64,000 bases of DNA, taken from positions 3,534,001 to 3,598,000 of the forward strand of contig NZ_AP025282.1 of assembly GCF_024347215.1 (NCBI RefSeq), read 5' to 3'. This document shows, piece after piece, positions 40,972 through 51,100 of the stretch. The notes under the pieces are model-generated. The model was not told the origin of the DNA and searched no databases. It saw only the letters and a program-made list of their open reading frames with translations. Position numbers and translations under genes: made by a program. The DNA comes from Aliamphritea ceti. Its GTDB lineage: Bacteria > Pseudomonadota > Gammaproteobacteria > Pseudomonadales > Balneatricaceae. Each line of letters begins with the position of its first letter. Position 1 is the stretch's first letter.

Positions 40972-42315
40972 ATGGCAGAAACCTCAATAGTACTCATATT
41001 ATTCGGATCATTTTTGGTCCTTTTAGTGATGGGCGCGCCAGTTACCGTATCACTCGGTGTGGCTGCGTTAGCGTCATTTTTATACCTCGATCAAAACCCA
41101 ATTAAATTTGTCCAGATCGCCTTTACCTCAGTTGGCTCTTTCCCGCTGATGGCATTACCCTCGTTCATCCTTGCGGGTGCACTGATGGAAGCGGCAGGCA
41201 TCTCAAAACGCCTCGTAAATTTGGCTGAAAGCTTTGCAGGCCCAGTAACAGGCGGCATTTCAGCCGCTGCTGTTCTTGCTTGTATGTTCTTTGGTGCAAT
41301 TTCAGGCTCAGGCCCGGCAACTACAGCTGCAGTAGGCATGCTGATGATTCCGGCCATGGTTAAACGTGGCTACGATAAAGGCTACGCATCTGCTATTACC
41401 GCATCTTCAGGTGGTTTAGGAATCGTTATTCCACCATCTATCCCGATGGTAATTTTCGGTATCTCAGCTATTGGCCTGACCGTTCCACCAGAAGCTATCG
41501 CTGTTCACGGTGAATTCCAGAGCGTTTCAATCAGTAAGCTATTCATTGCCGGTTTCTTACCTGGCGTTGTAATGTCTGTCTGCATCCTGACCATGAACTA
41601 CTTCCGCTGTAAGAAAGCAGGTTACATGGGCACTGAAGGCGGCTGGGATATCAAACATATCCTCGAAGCTTTCCGCACGGGCTTCTGGTCTATCATGGCG
41701 CCGCTGGTAATTTTGGGTGGTATTTACTCTGGTTTCTTCACACCAACGGAATCAGCAATCGTAGCCATCTTCTACACGTTGTTTGTCGGTGTCTTCATCC
41801 ACAAAGAACTTAGCTGGCAAGATCTGTTCCGCTCATTGGAAACCACCACATGGTTATCCGGCCGGGTATTACTGATCCTGTTTACAGCGACAGTATTTGG
41901 ACGCCTACTGGTAGAAAATCAGATTCCAGCCATTGTTGCAGAATCTATGCTTAGCCTGACAGATAACCTGTACATCATTTGGTTCCTGATTATCGCATTC
42001 CTGCTGTTTGTAGGTATGTTTATGGAAACTCTGGCAGCCATTATGATTCTGACACCAGTACTATTACCTGTTACCTATAACTTGGGTATCGATCCAATTC
42101 ACTTTGGTATCGTCATGGTATGTAGTCTGTCGATCGGCTTCTCAACTCCTCCCTTGGGTGAGAATTTGTTCGTGGCATCAGGTATATCAAATATTTCATT
42201 GGAAGAAGTAACTGTTAAAGCGCTGCCATTCGCAGCAATGTCTACCATTGCGGTATTCATAATTGCCTTCTTCCCTGAGATTGCACTATTCCTGCCGCGG
42301 GCATTTGGCTACTAG
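40972..42315 (+). CDS. TRAP transporter large permease subunit (DctM type), second system
   Basis: 447 residues, about twelve hydrophobic helices. Family features include SGSGPATTAAVGMLMIPAM near 121-139, GGLGIVIPPSIPMVIFGIS and FTPTESAIVA. It is a sodium-linked symporter for the ligand of the upstream binding protein. AGGAG precedes the ATG. A GC-rich hairpin (42350-42370) separates it from the UspA gene. Confidence 0.93.
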   Translation: MAETSIVLILFGSFLVLLVMGAPVTVSLGVAALASFLYLDQNPIKFVQIAFTSVGSFPLMALPSFILAGALMEAAGISKRLVNLAESFAGPVTGGISAAAVLACMFFGAISGSGPATTAAVGMLMIPAMVKRGYDKGYASAITASSGGLGIVIPPSIPMVIFGISAIGLTVPPEAIAVHGEFQSVSISKLFIAGFLPGVVMSVCILTMNYFRCKKAGYMGTEGGWDIKHILEAFRTGFWSIMAPLVILGGIYSGFFTPTESAIVAIFYTLFVGVFIHKELSWQDLFRSLETTTWLSGRVLLILFTATVFGRLLVENQIPAIVAESMLSLTDNLYIIWFLIIAFLLFVGMFMETLAAIMILTPVLLPVTYNLGIDPIHFGIVMVCSLSIGFSTPPLGENLFVASGISNISLEEVTVKALPFAAMSTIAVFIIAFFPEIALFLPRAFGY

Positions 42316-42349
42316 CCTCCCAGCTAGTTTCCGTCCGCCAGAAATACTC

Positions 42350-42370
42350 AGCCGGCAGCTACTGCCGGCT
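42350..42370 (+). other. intercistronic hairpin before the UspA gene
   Basis: Nine-bp stem AGCCGGCAG/CTGCCGGCT with CTA loop and no T run; a likely RNA processing or stabilising element within the operon. Confidence 0.5.
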
Positions 42371-42399
42371 GTTACAGCCAATAAACAGGAAGAACCGCC

Positions 42400-42900
42400 A
42401 TGCTACCTAAAGTTCGTAAGATTCTTTACAGCACTGACCTTTCCAAAAGCTCTACCGCTGCTTTCGAGCAAGCAACTTATTTGGCAAAGCAAACAGGTGC
42501 TGATATTCATATCCTGCATGTTGTGGAAAAACTATCCAGTGACGCAAAAATCACTCTGCAAACCTACGTGATGGATAATAAAAGCCGCCACGATCTATTG
42601 CAGGAACGTGTTCACAACGCTACCGATAAGCTCCACGCTCGCCAGGATCACTTTTGGGATTCCTTGCACCCGGATGAAACCGAAGTACGTAAACAAATTA
42701 AATCGATTGATATAGTGGAAGCATATCCAGCCGAAACCATCATCAAAACCGCCAAAGAACTTAGCGTCGATTTGATAGTGATGGGTACACACGAGAAAGG
42801 CATGCTACATACCTTCCTTGGCAGCGTCGCCAAAAAAGTATTAAGTCACTCACGCATTCCAATGCTCATCGTTCCACTCGCTGAGCGCGAAGATGATTAA
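42400..42900 (+). CDS. universal stress protein (UspA family), TRAP-associated
   Basis: 166 residues, one Usp domain with the ATP-binding signature GTHEKGMLHTFLGSVAKKV (G-x2-G-x9-G pattern) near 127-145. In ectoine-type TRAP operons the fourth gene teaD encodes such an ATP-binding protein that restrains uptake; the position here is the same. It is longer than a minimal Usp because of a helical insert at about 50-85. A strong terminator follows. Confidence 0.88.
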   Translation: MLPKVRKILYSTDLSKSSTAAFEQATYLAKQTGADIHILHVVEKLSSDAKITLQTYVMDNKSRHDLLQERVHNATDKLHARQDHFWDSLHPDETEVRKQIKSIDIVEAYPAETIIKTAKELSVDLIVMGTHEKGMLHTFLGSVAKKVLSHSRIPMLIVPLAEREDD

Positions 42901-42916
42901 GGTTAGTTACACGTAC

Positions 42917-42946
42917 AAAAAAGCCCCGATATTTCGGGGCTTTTTT
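42917..42946. terminator. bidirectional terminator between the UspA gene and the 55-aa gene
   Basis: AAAAAAGCCCCG/CGGGGCTTTTTT with ATATTT loop. It ends the TRAP operon and also lies just after the stop of the minus-strand small gene. Confidence 0.92.
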
Positions 42947-42959
42947 ATTAAAGAAGAAT

Positions 42960-43127
42960 TTATCCTGCAATCCCTACAAAATCATATGTAGGCTTCTGCT
43001 CTTCCTTGGGCTTAGCCGGCATCTTACACATCGTCTGCTTTGGCTGCTTCAATACAATTCTGATCTTACCTTGTTGATCAGATGTTGAGTTTACTGCCTG
43101 TGGCTGACTTGCTCTGTGCGCTAACAT
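42960..43127 (-). CDS. 55-residue protein of unknown function
   Basis: ATG 43127 to TAA 42960, 55 codons, preceded by GAGG at eight-base spacing and followed directly by a terminator. The peptide is basic and rich in Lys, Gln and Pro, with a central strand-like KIRIVLKQPK and the end YDFVGIAG. No signal peptide or membrane helix is seen, and no family is recognised. Ribosome site, terminator and lack of any competing gene support it as real. Confidence 0.6.
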   Translation of the reverse strand: MLAHRASQPQAVNSTSDQQGKIRIVLKQPKQTMCKMPAKPKEEQKPTYDFVGIAG

Positions 43128-43436
43128 ACCCGTTGCCTCTTAGTTATGACCCCAGAACCAAAGAATGGGGCCAGCTGTGTAGCTTTGATGGAACCAGTAT
43201 GAACCAGACCACTTATATTTCAAAAGAATAAAAAACAATAATTAATTCCAAAAAGAAATATAGAAAATAAAACTATAATTTATAACGATTTTTCCCTCAT
43301 ACAATAGAAAAAAACCCACATAAAAAACCTTACACATCCAAATTGGTACTAGCTTTACTCACAGACTGGCGCTAACTCAAAAGACTGCCAATTTTTATAT
43401 TTAAGTATCTACATAATTCTGACGTGCAGACCTACT
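43128..43436. other. AT-rich divergent gap
   Basis: 309 bp of AT-rich sequence upstream of both the small gene and the next plus-strand gene. No specific motif recognised. Confidence 0.4.
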
Positions 43437-44066
43437 ATGAAACATGACAGCGCCTTTGAAGCAGCTACCAGCAACTGGCACCAAGCTATTCTGGATACAG
43501 ATACCCGCAGCAGCGGCAACGGACTGCTCAGCATATTTTATGGATGCATTGAACAAGCTGCACGTCAGCAATGGCCAGAAAAGCAATTAGCCATTGCTAC
43601 AGCCGATCTTGAAATGCTACTGACCAGCTACGAACTAAAGCCCTTAGCTCCAATAACAGACAGAACAAGTGAAGCGGTTGCCATATTCATTCAGAGCAAT
43701 TTACAGGACAACTGGAATGAATATGATGATATGACTCACCCTCAGCGCCAGGAAATAGCAATCAACCTTGTAAATGAAGCCGCCAGCAACATATTTGGCG
43801 GTACGAATCAGATTGCAGCCGCAAGCTGGCTTTTGTTTTACCTATGCCCTCAACTGCCGGTTTTTCCTGTCATCGAGAGCCTTAGCACAACAGACAACTA
43901 TGCAGACTATTATTTAAGTCAAAAGCAAAAATTCACGATTGCACTACCATCTCTTGATCAGAACACTCCTGACATCCGCTATGGAAATCAACTGGAGCAA
44001 AGTATTATCAAAGCCCTGTTAACCGCCAACAACTGGTGGCAGCGTTACCTATTTGTAAAAGGGTAA
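43437..44066 (+). CDS. conserved-looking hypothetical protein
   Basis: 209 residues, soluble and mostly helical, rich in Gln, Ala and Asn, with several Trp residues. No signal peptide, membrane helix or known motif is visible. A segment at about 50-70 and the closing ANNWWQRYLFVKG are the most distinctive parts. It has its own strong terminator and is unrelated in strand to the gene before it. No family recognised; function unknown. Confidence 0.65.
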   Translation: MKHDSAFEAATSNWHQAILDTDTRSSGNGLLSIFYGCIEQAARQQWPEKQLAIATADLEMLLTSYELKPLAPITDRTSEAVAIFIQSNLQDNWNEYDDMTHPQRQEIAINLVNEAASNIFGGTNQIAAASWLLFYLCPQLPVFPVIESLSTTDNYADYYLSQKQKFTIALPSLDQNTPDIRYGNQLEQSIIKALLTANNWWQRYLFVKG

Positions 44067-44097
44067 CATCAAAGCTAATAGGAACTCAGATAATTAG

Positions 44098-44133
44098 AAA
44101 ACGGTCTGTAGTATCATACTCAGACCGTTTTTT
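44098..44133. terminator. terminator of the hypothetical gene
   Basis: Stem ACGGTCTG/CAGACCGT with inner AGTAT/ATACT, flanked by A and T runs. Confidence 0.9.
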
Positions 44134-44151
44134 ATTATCTGACGAAAGCTA

Positions 44152-45744
44152 ATGACCTCATCTTTACAGAACCTAAACTTCAGCAATCGTTTTACAGAAC
44201 AACTACCAGCAGATCCGATTACTGATAATTATTGCAGACAAGTCTAGTCAGCCTGCTTCTCACTGGTTCAGCCAACACGAGTGCGGTCACCTAAAACATT
44301 AGCCATTTCTTCCAGTGTTCTTAAGCTCCTTAATATAGATTGCACTGCAAGCAAATTACTTGATGATTCGGAATTTGCGGATATATTTACCGACAACAAG
44401 ATGCTATCTGGCATGCAGCCATATGCAATGTGCTACGGTGGCCATCAGTTTGGCAACTGGGCCGGGCAGCTAAGGGACGGCAGAGCCATTAATTTAGGTG
44501 AAGTGATAGCCGGCGACAGCTTTTATACATTGCAACTAAAAGGCTCTGGCGTGACGCCCTACTCCAGGCGCGCAGACGGCCTTGCAGTGTTACGTTCTTC
44601 TGTAAGAGAGTTTCTCTGCAGTGAAGCAATGCATCATCTCGGAGTACCTACTACTCGCGCACTTAGCCTTTCTCTTACTGGTGAATCTGTTACCAGAGAT
44701 ATGTTTTACAACGGTAACCCTCAGCAGGAACCTGGCGCAATCGTTTGCCGGGTCGCCAGATCTTTCACCCGCTTTGGACAGTTTCAGTTATTTTCCTCAA
44801 GAAATGATATAACCTTACTGAAGACTTTTACTGACTACACCATAGCTAATGACTTTCCGCACCTTAGCTCGCCAGATAAAACAACATATCTAAAATGGTT
44901 TAAAGAAGTATGCCAGAAAACACTCGAAATGATCGTTCACTGGCAGCGAGTTGGCTTCGTACACGGAGTTATGAATACAGATAATATGTCAATCTTAGGT
45001 CAGACAATTGACTACGGGCCTTACGGCTGGCTGGATAACTATGATCCAAACTGGACACCCAATACAACTGACGCTCAAAACAGACGCTATCGCTTCGGGA
45101 ATCAAGCGCAAATATCACTCTGGAATCTCTATCAACTAGCCAATGCCATTTATCCGTTAATCGAAGATGCAAAGTCACTGGAAGAAATACTTAATAACTA
45201 TTCAGAAGAATATAAAACCGCCTATTACCAGATGATGTGCCAAAAACTTGGTTTAAATACATCATTTAGTAGTCAGAAAGAAATACTTATAAGCGAACTA
45301 GAAAACCTATTAACTCTTATTGAAACCGACATGACTATTTTTTATCGGGAGCTAGCAAATACTGCACTAGATATTCACATTGACCAACAACTAATCAGCT
45401 TAAAAAATGCATTTTATGTAAGTGAACAAATTGACGCCGCATATATTCAGACACTAGAAACCTGGCTACTTAAATACAAAGAAGTTTGCATTTATGAGGA
45501 ATTACAAGACAGCGAACGTCACCAACTTATGAATCAGATCAATCCAAAATACGTACTTAGAAACTACCTTGCACAAATGGTCTCAGACAAAGCGACCGAA
45601 GGAGATCTAAGCATGCTACACACAATGCAGGCACTGCTGCAAAACCCATACGATGAGCAGCCTCAGTTTGAGAAATACGCCGAAAAGCGGCCAGAGTGGG
45701 CACGAACGCGCCCTGGATGCTCAATGCTATCCTGCAGCTCTTAG
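44152..45744 (+). pseudogene. selO: SelO/YdiU protein adenylyltransferase with in-frame amber codon
   Basis: The full reading frame runs from ATG 44152 to 45744, but codon 32 (44245-44247) is TAG. Residues before it (NYCRQV) and after it (SACFSLVQPTRV) line up with the normal SelO N-terminus (NYRRQVHNACYSRVTPTPV in E. coli), so the stop interrupts a continuous gene. The rest looks intact: LKGSGVTPYSRRADG, RSSVREFLCSEAMHHLG, the pseudokinase catalytic stretch HGVMNTDNMS...DYGP and the C-terminal CSMLSCSS with Cys in place of selenocysteine. SelO transfers AMP to Ser, Thr or Tyr of client proteins. A restart at GTG 44281 has no good ribosome site and would lose the conserved N-terminus. Confidence 0.85.
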
Positions 45745-45772
45745 AGCTGCAGAGTATATGTCTATCTACGAA

Positions 45773-46498
45773 TTAAAAATCGTTGTCGTAATCAGCTTCG
45801 ATTTCGCCATCATTCACCTGATACTCCCGACGCTGCAGATAGGCATCTCGCACAGCAACATAACGGTCATCGCCTGTTAATAATTCTTCAGCAGCAAACA
45901 ACTGCGCACGAGAATCAATAATTCTCAAACCAATAAGTGAATTACGTGTGCGAATATGATCAACTTCATTAACCGGATCGACCAATGCGTCTGGAATCAA
46001 ACCTACACCGTCACGCACTGTAGAAGGACCAAATAAAGGCAATACTACATAAGGACCTGGTCCTACTCCCCAGGCAGCGAATGTCTGGCCAAAGTCTTCT
46101 TCATGCTTAGGCAATCCCATAGGGGTAGCTACATCAAATACACCACCTATGCCTATCGTTGTATTAAATGTGAAACGCAGGAAGCTCTCCACTGCAGCTT
46201 CGCCCTTCCCTTGCAATAAAGCATTTAATGTACTATTCACATCTGATAGGTTGCCAAAGAAATTATTCACACCAGTTTCAACTACATCTGGTGTAACCGC
46301 CTGATAGCCTTTAGCCAGTGGCTTCAGCGCATAAGTATCTAAACCATCATTAAACGAGAACATCGCACGATTAAAGCCTTCCCAGGGATCCGATACATAC
46401 TGACCTTCACTGGATATCTCTACTACAGACTCATCCTGCGCAGAAACAAGACCTGAGAACAAAACACTTAAAATCAAAGCAGCTGATGCAAATTTCAC
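45773..46498 (-). CDS. mlaA: MlaA (VacJ) family outer-membrane lipid-asymmetry protein
   Basis: 241 residues, starting at GTG 46498 with GGGAG nine bases upstream. The MlaA domain is full: DPWEGFNRAMFSFND near 37-51, FLRFTFNTTIGIGGVFDVAT, EDFGQTFAAWGVGPGPYVVLP. MlaA removes misplaced phospholipids from the outer leaflet together with porins and MlaC. Unusually, the signal peptide (about 1-20, SGLVSAQ) has no lipobox Cys, so the protein would not be lipidated as most MlaA proteins are. A porin gene lies just upstream on the same strand, an apt neighbour. Confidence 0.9.
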   Translation of the reverse strand: MKFASAALILSVLFSGLVSAQDESVVEISSEGQYVSDPWEGFNRAMFSFNDGLDTYALKPLAKGYQAVTPDVVETGVNNFFGNLSDVNSTLNALLQGKGEAAVESFLRFTFNTTIGIGGVFDVATPMGLPKHEEDFGQTFAAWGVGPGPYVVLPLFGPSTVRDGVGLIPDALVDPVNEVDHIRTRNSLIGLRIIDSRAQLFAAEELLTGDDRYVAVRDAYLQRREYQVNDGEIEADYDNDF

Positions 46499-46599
46499 TA
46501 GTAAGAACTCCCGTGTTCTTCAATCTGATTACACGCGCATTATAACTAGGCTTGATTCGACACAGAAGCCTTCAAAGACTTTATCTTTCCTACAGACGC

Positions 46600-46627
46600 A
46601 AAAAAGGCCCCCGAAGGAGCCTTTTTT
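46600..46627 (-). terminator. terminator of the porin gene
   Basis: AAAAAAGGC/GCCTTTTTT around a GC-rich internal region, just after the porin stop. Confidence 0.8.
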
Positions 46628-46644
46628 CTCAACTTTTAATAGAA

Positions 46645-47673
46645 TTAGAAGTTGATTGTGTAGCCCAGAGACAGAACGTCGTTGTCAGCCTGGTTCGCTT
46701 CACCGCTTGCATCGATGTATTCAACATCAATGTAAGTATCGCCCATGAAGTAAGCAGCACCGATACCGAATTCGTTCTTCCACTGACCAGTAGAAGCAGA
46801 AACAGCGTAATCGTAATCGTGGTAGTTAGCCCAAACAGTTACGTTGTCGAAAGACTTAGAAACCAACAGGCTTGTAGTTTCAACATCGCCAGCTTGAGTA
46901 GTAGCAGAAGTACCGCTTTCGTAGTCCTGGTAACCCAGAGCAACATTTACCATGCCACCGAAGTCGTAAGAACCGGAAATACCTGTGTACGAACGATCAC
47001 CAGATGTACCAGCTGCTGCAGTGTTAGCACCATCTACGTATTCGTTAGCAACTTCCCAGTATGCTGCAGATACAGAGAAACCGCCGCCGTTGTAGTTACC
47101 ACCAACGATAGTAGAATCTACATCGTTTTGAGACTGCTGAACTGCAGTTGCAGTAGAACCAGTTGGAGAACCTTCAGCTACGATAGCAACGTATGCGTCA
47201 AAACCGTTCAGATCTGGAGTCTGGTAAGAGATAGCAGAACCGATGAAATCTGGATTCAGATCGTGTGTGAAACCAGTCGCACTTTCTGACCAGTTACCAA
47301 CTTTTGCTACAACAGCTTCAGCAGGGTTAGCGAAACGACCTACTTTAACTGTACCGAAGTCACCTTTCATACCAACAAATGCTTTACGAGCATTCAGGCT
47401 CTGAGCAGGAGTGCTGTCAGTTGCAGAAGTGTAAGAGTTATCGCCGTCAGGGTTGATTTCAGTTTCGTAACCGAAAATACCTTCAACACCTTCCATACCA
47501 GTGTCAACACTGCCTTTAACACCCAGACGGAAATCATCCGACTGAATTTCAGTGTTCTTGTTTTTTGCATCCACTAAACGCATTTCGAACTTGCCGTACA
47601 GTGTAGCGTCAGCTTGAGCCAGTGGAGCAGTCAGAGCGCCAGCAACAGCCAGAGCGATGATTGACTTTTTCAT
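46645..47673 (-). CDS. outer-membrane porin, Gram-negative general type
   Basis: 342 residues from ATG 47673, with GGGG nine bases upstream. A Sec signal peptide ends at about residue 21 (PLAQA). The mature protein begins ATLYGKFEMRL and shows alternating beta strands ending in the C-terminal SLGYTINF with terminal Phe, the Bam recognition signature. It would form a trimeric 16-strand pore. Codon choice is strongly biased, implying very high expression; this is probably the major porin. A long AT-rich leader precedes it. Confidence 0.93.
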   Translation of the reverse strand: MKKSIIALAVAGALTAPLAQADATLYGKFEMRLVDAKNKNTEIQSDDFRLGVKGSVDTGMEGVEGIFGYETEINPDGDNSYTSATDSTPAQSLNARKAFVGMKGDFGTVKVGRFANPAEAVVAKVGNWSESATGFTHDLNPDFIGSAISYQTPDLNGFDAYVAIVAEGSPTGSTATAVQQSQNDVDSTIVGGNYNGGGFSVSAAYWEVANEYVDGANTAAAGTSGDRSYTGISGSYDFGGMVNVALGYQDYESGTSATTQAGDVETTSLLVSKSFDNVTVWANYHDYDYAVSASTGQWKNEFGIGAAYFMGDTYIDVEYIDASGEANQADNDVLSLGYTINF

Positions 47674-48120
47674 CAACAATTTCCCCTTTAATATTTAACG
47701 TACTAGTAGTTAAACTTTTTTGTTAACCAAAGCGGTTAACTTTAATTTTTTTAGCTTTAATGTGCTTGGAATGTCCACATCACAGATATTCCGAACGCAT
47801 CGCTCACTAAAAAATACTATAAAATAAAATTATTTCAAACATATGAAAGCAATTTCTTTCATATATTGGTGACTTTCATCATTTAGCCATACTTTTTTTA
47901 AGCTTTAAAAGTTATTTATTTACAATAACTTTTATTTCTTATGATTTGATTAGCCTTACTAATAACAACTAACTAATTATCTAAATATGAACTCAAAATG
48001 AATGTTTAGTCTAATAAATTGGACGCATTACAGCATACACGACAACCTTCTGCAACTATTTCGCCCTTTATTTGTCAGGGTTTTACCGGCCTGAAAGCTA
48101 CTATCCCCATACAGGCAGAG
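47674..48120. other. AT-rich porin leader and promoter region
   Basis: 447 bp upstream of the porin, also containing the end of the hrpA gap. A 7-5-7 inverted repeat GTTAACC/GGTTAAC (47722-47740) lies about 50 bp before the porin start, probably in the mRNA leader or as an operator. No gene is supported. Confidence 0.45.
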
Positions 48121-51100
48121 TTACGACTCAACCAGCGCTTGCCAGGCCTGTTTAAGTCTTTTTTCTGAGACTGGCTGCTTTGTACCTAATTGCTGTGCAA
48201 ACAGCGACACACGATACTCTTCTAACAACCAACGAAATTCGATTAACTCGACTGCACTACGCCGTTGCTGCTGAAGCTCTTTCTGGCGTTTCTGAACCCC
48301 CTGCATATACGCAACCAACTGATCACTAAGCATTCTTTGCCGGGGCAGCTCACGCATATATTTTTCTAATCGCAGCTCAATAGCTTGCAAATAGCGTGGA
48401 TACTCCTGCAATCGTTGCCAGCCTGCAGAAGATAAATAACCAGTATGCAGCAAGTCTGCTAACTGTAACTTGATGTCATTTAAGATATTCACAACTCTGA
48501 GATCTAACTTACCACTAAGCTGCTTATTTATACGATGATAAAAATGATGTATCCCATGAACTGCTTCAGCTACCTGCTGTGCTGTTTTCACAAAAGATAC
48601 ATCAGCTTTACTTAAACTCTGCAGAAATGAAGCTTCTGTACGTGGAATATCTCTATCTGCAAAACAACATGCCTCGATAGCCAGTAGTAAGATATCTTCC
48701 CTTAATGACTCTTTGCGCTGAACTTTAGCGAACAAAAGCGCAGATTCTTCAAATTTAACTAACTTAGCTTTCACCTGTCGAAGATGTGATGACATATTCA
48801 GCCAGGCCAGCCTGATAACACCTTGCCGCGTCAGCACTAATGCTTCCTGACGGTCTTCGACTACTGCCAGCTCGACAGAATCTTTACGATCAATTAGCGC
48901 AGGATATAACTCTACCTCTATACCACCTGCCTGCTTTAACATCACGGATTCAGGTAAATCACCAAAATCCCAGCGTGTGATACCTTTCCTCCCCCAGGTC
49001 TCATCGGCCTCACTGATCAGTGCTGTTTCAGCCTGTTCGCCGTACTGCTCACTCAGAAACTGCCAGTCACGATTTTGAGCAATGACTTTGCCCTTATCCC
49101 CTAACAACTTAATATTCACCCTTTGATGCGCTTCCAGCTCCACCGCTTCGAGCAGCAGTGGATCCAAACGAACACCGGTCATACGCAGCATCTGATGTGC
49201 TAAGGCCTCTTCTAACTTGCCTTCACCAAAACTCGCCGACTGCATGAATGCATCTACATAATCAGGAATCGGTACATAGTTTTTCCGTATCTGCTTTGGC
49301 AGACCTTTAAGTAACGCAACGCACTTATCTTTCAGCATACCCGGCACTAGCCAGTCCAGCCGCTGCAAAGGGATTTGATTCAGCAACACCAACGGAACAT
49401 TCACCGACACACCATCATCGACTGCACCGGGTTCAAAATGATAACTAAGCTTCAGAGGGGCTCCGGAGACCTTCAGCATCTCAGGATACTGTCGCGCATT
49501 TACATGCTCGGTACTTCTTTGCAGAATATCTTCTTCCGTCAGGAATAAAACTTTCTCATCAGCTTTTTCGACTGTTTTTCGCCACTTTTCAAAGCCTGCA
49601 CCGTTAACAACATTGTCACCTTTGTGCTTTGCCATTCTGGCCGTATAAAAATCACAAAGGGTATCCTCATCCACCAGCAAATCTTTTCGCCGTGATTTCG
49701 CCTCTAAGCTTTCAACACTTGTCAACAAGCGGCGATTATGATCAAAAAACTTACCCTGAGTGTGGAACTGCCCTTCTACTAATGCTGAACGTATAAATAT
49801 GTCATGGCTGACAAGTGGATCGACATTACCAAAATCTACATTCCGCTTTGGCACAATAACCAGCCCATACAAACTGACCTGTTCCTGAGCGATAACCTGA
49901 GCGCGTTTTTTCTCCCAATGGGGCTCAAAGTAGTTGCGTTTAACCAGATGGCCCGCAAGAGGCTCTGCCCAAAGCGGATCTATTTTTGCCACCATACGCG
50001 CATAGAGCTTTGTGGTTTCAACAACCTCAGCTGCCATAATCCATTTTGGCGCCGACTTATATAACCCCGATCCGGGAAAGACATAAAACCGACGATTGCG
50101 GGCGCCAAGATATTCTTTATTTTCTTGCTTAAAACCGATATTGCCTAACAAGCCGGATAGCAACGCCCGATGTAAACGATCATATCCTGCGTCAGAGTTC
50201 GCTTCTTTGTACTCCAGAGATTTACAAATCAAATGTAACTGGCGATGTACATCACGCCACTCACGCATCCTGTTATAAGACAAAAAATGCTTTTGACAGT
50301 ACTTACGCAGCTGATTCTGGCTCAACTCCTGACGCTGCTCTTCAAACAGTGCCCAAAGATTAACCAGCGTCACGAAGTCAGAATCTTTATCCGCATACTG
50401 TCGATGCTTCTCATCTGCAGCTTGTTGTTTATCGAACGGACGCTCACGGGGGTCCTGAATCGTCAGAGCACTGGCAATAACCAGCATTTCTCTTAAGCAA
50501 CCTTCTTTAACTGCAGCAACAACCATTCGGGCGATTCGAGGATCGATAGGCAGTTTACTTATCTGCCAACCCAGAGATGTAATCTTACGCTTTTCATCAA
50601 CAGCCCCTAGCTCCTGAAGCAGCTTAAAGCCATCATTAATAAACCGGGAGTCCGGCGGGTCAATAAACGGAAATGCATCGATACTGCCGAGACGTAACGT
50701 AAGCATCTGTAAGATAACAGCCGCAAGATTTGTCCGACGAATTTCAGCATCTGTAAACTCAGAACGACTATTAAAATCATCCTCCGAATAAAGGCGAATA
50801 CAGACACCTTCAGCAACCCGACCACAACGCCCTTTTCGCTGGTTTGCACTTGCCTGAGAAACAGGTTCTATCGGAAGACGCTGAACCTTTGAGCGGTAAC
50901 TGTAACGACTGATTCTCGCCAGGCCAGGATCAATCACATAGCGAATACCTGGCACCGTTAACGAGGTTTCAGCCACGTTAGTTGCCAAAACTATCCGTCG
51001 CCCCGCACTTCGGCCACCATGAAAGATTTTATTTTGTTCAGCAACACTCAGACGCGCATATAAGGGCATTACTTCAATATGCTTTAAACGCTGTGCAGTC

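Noticed and set aside
39321..42900. Ectoine transporter teaABCD
   Set aside because: Gene order with a UspA protein matches, but the binding protein lacks obvious TeaA resemblance, so the substrate was left open.
44281..45744. selO starting at GTG 44281 as an intact shorter gene
   Set aside because: No suitable ribosome site, and conserved SelO residues are present in frame upstream of this codon, beyond the TAG.
46552..47289. 245-codon plus-strand open frame
   Set aside because: It lies antisense to the highly expressed porin gene. Its Ser/Thr/Val/Arg-rich composition is the mirror of biased porin codons, and it has no family resemblance.
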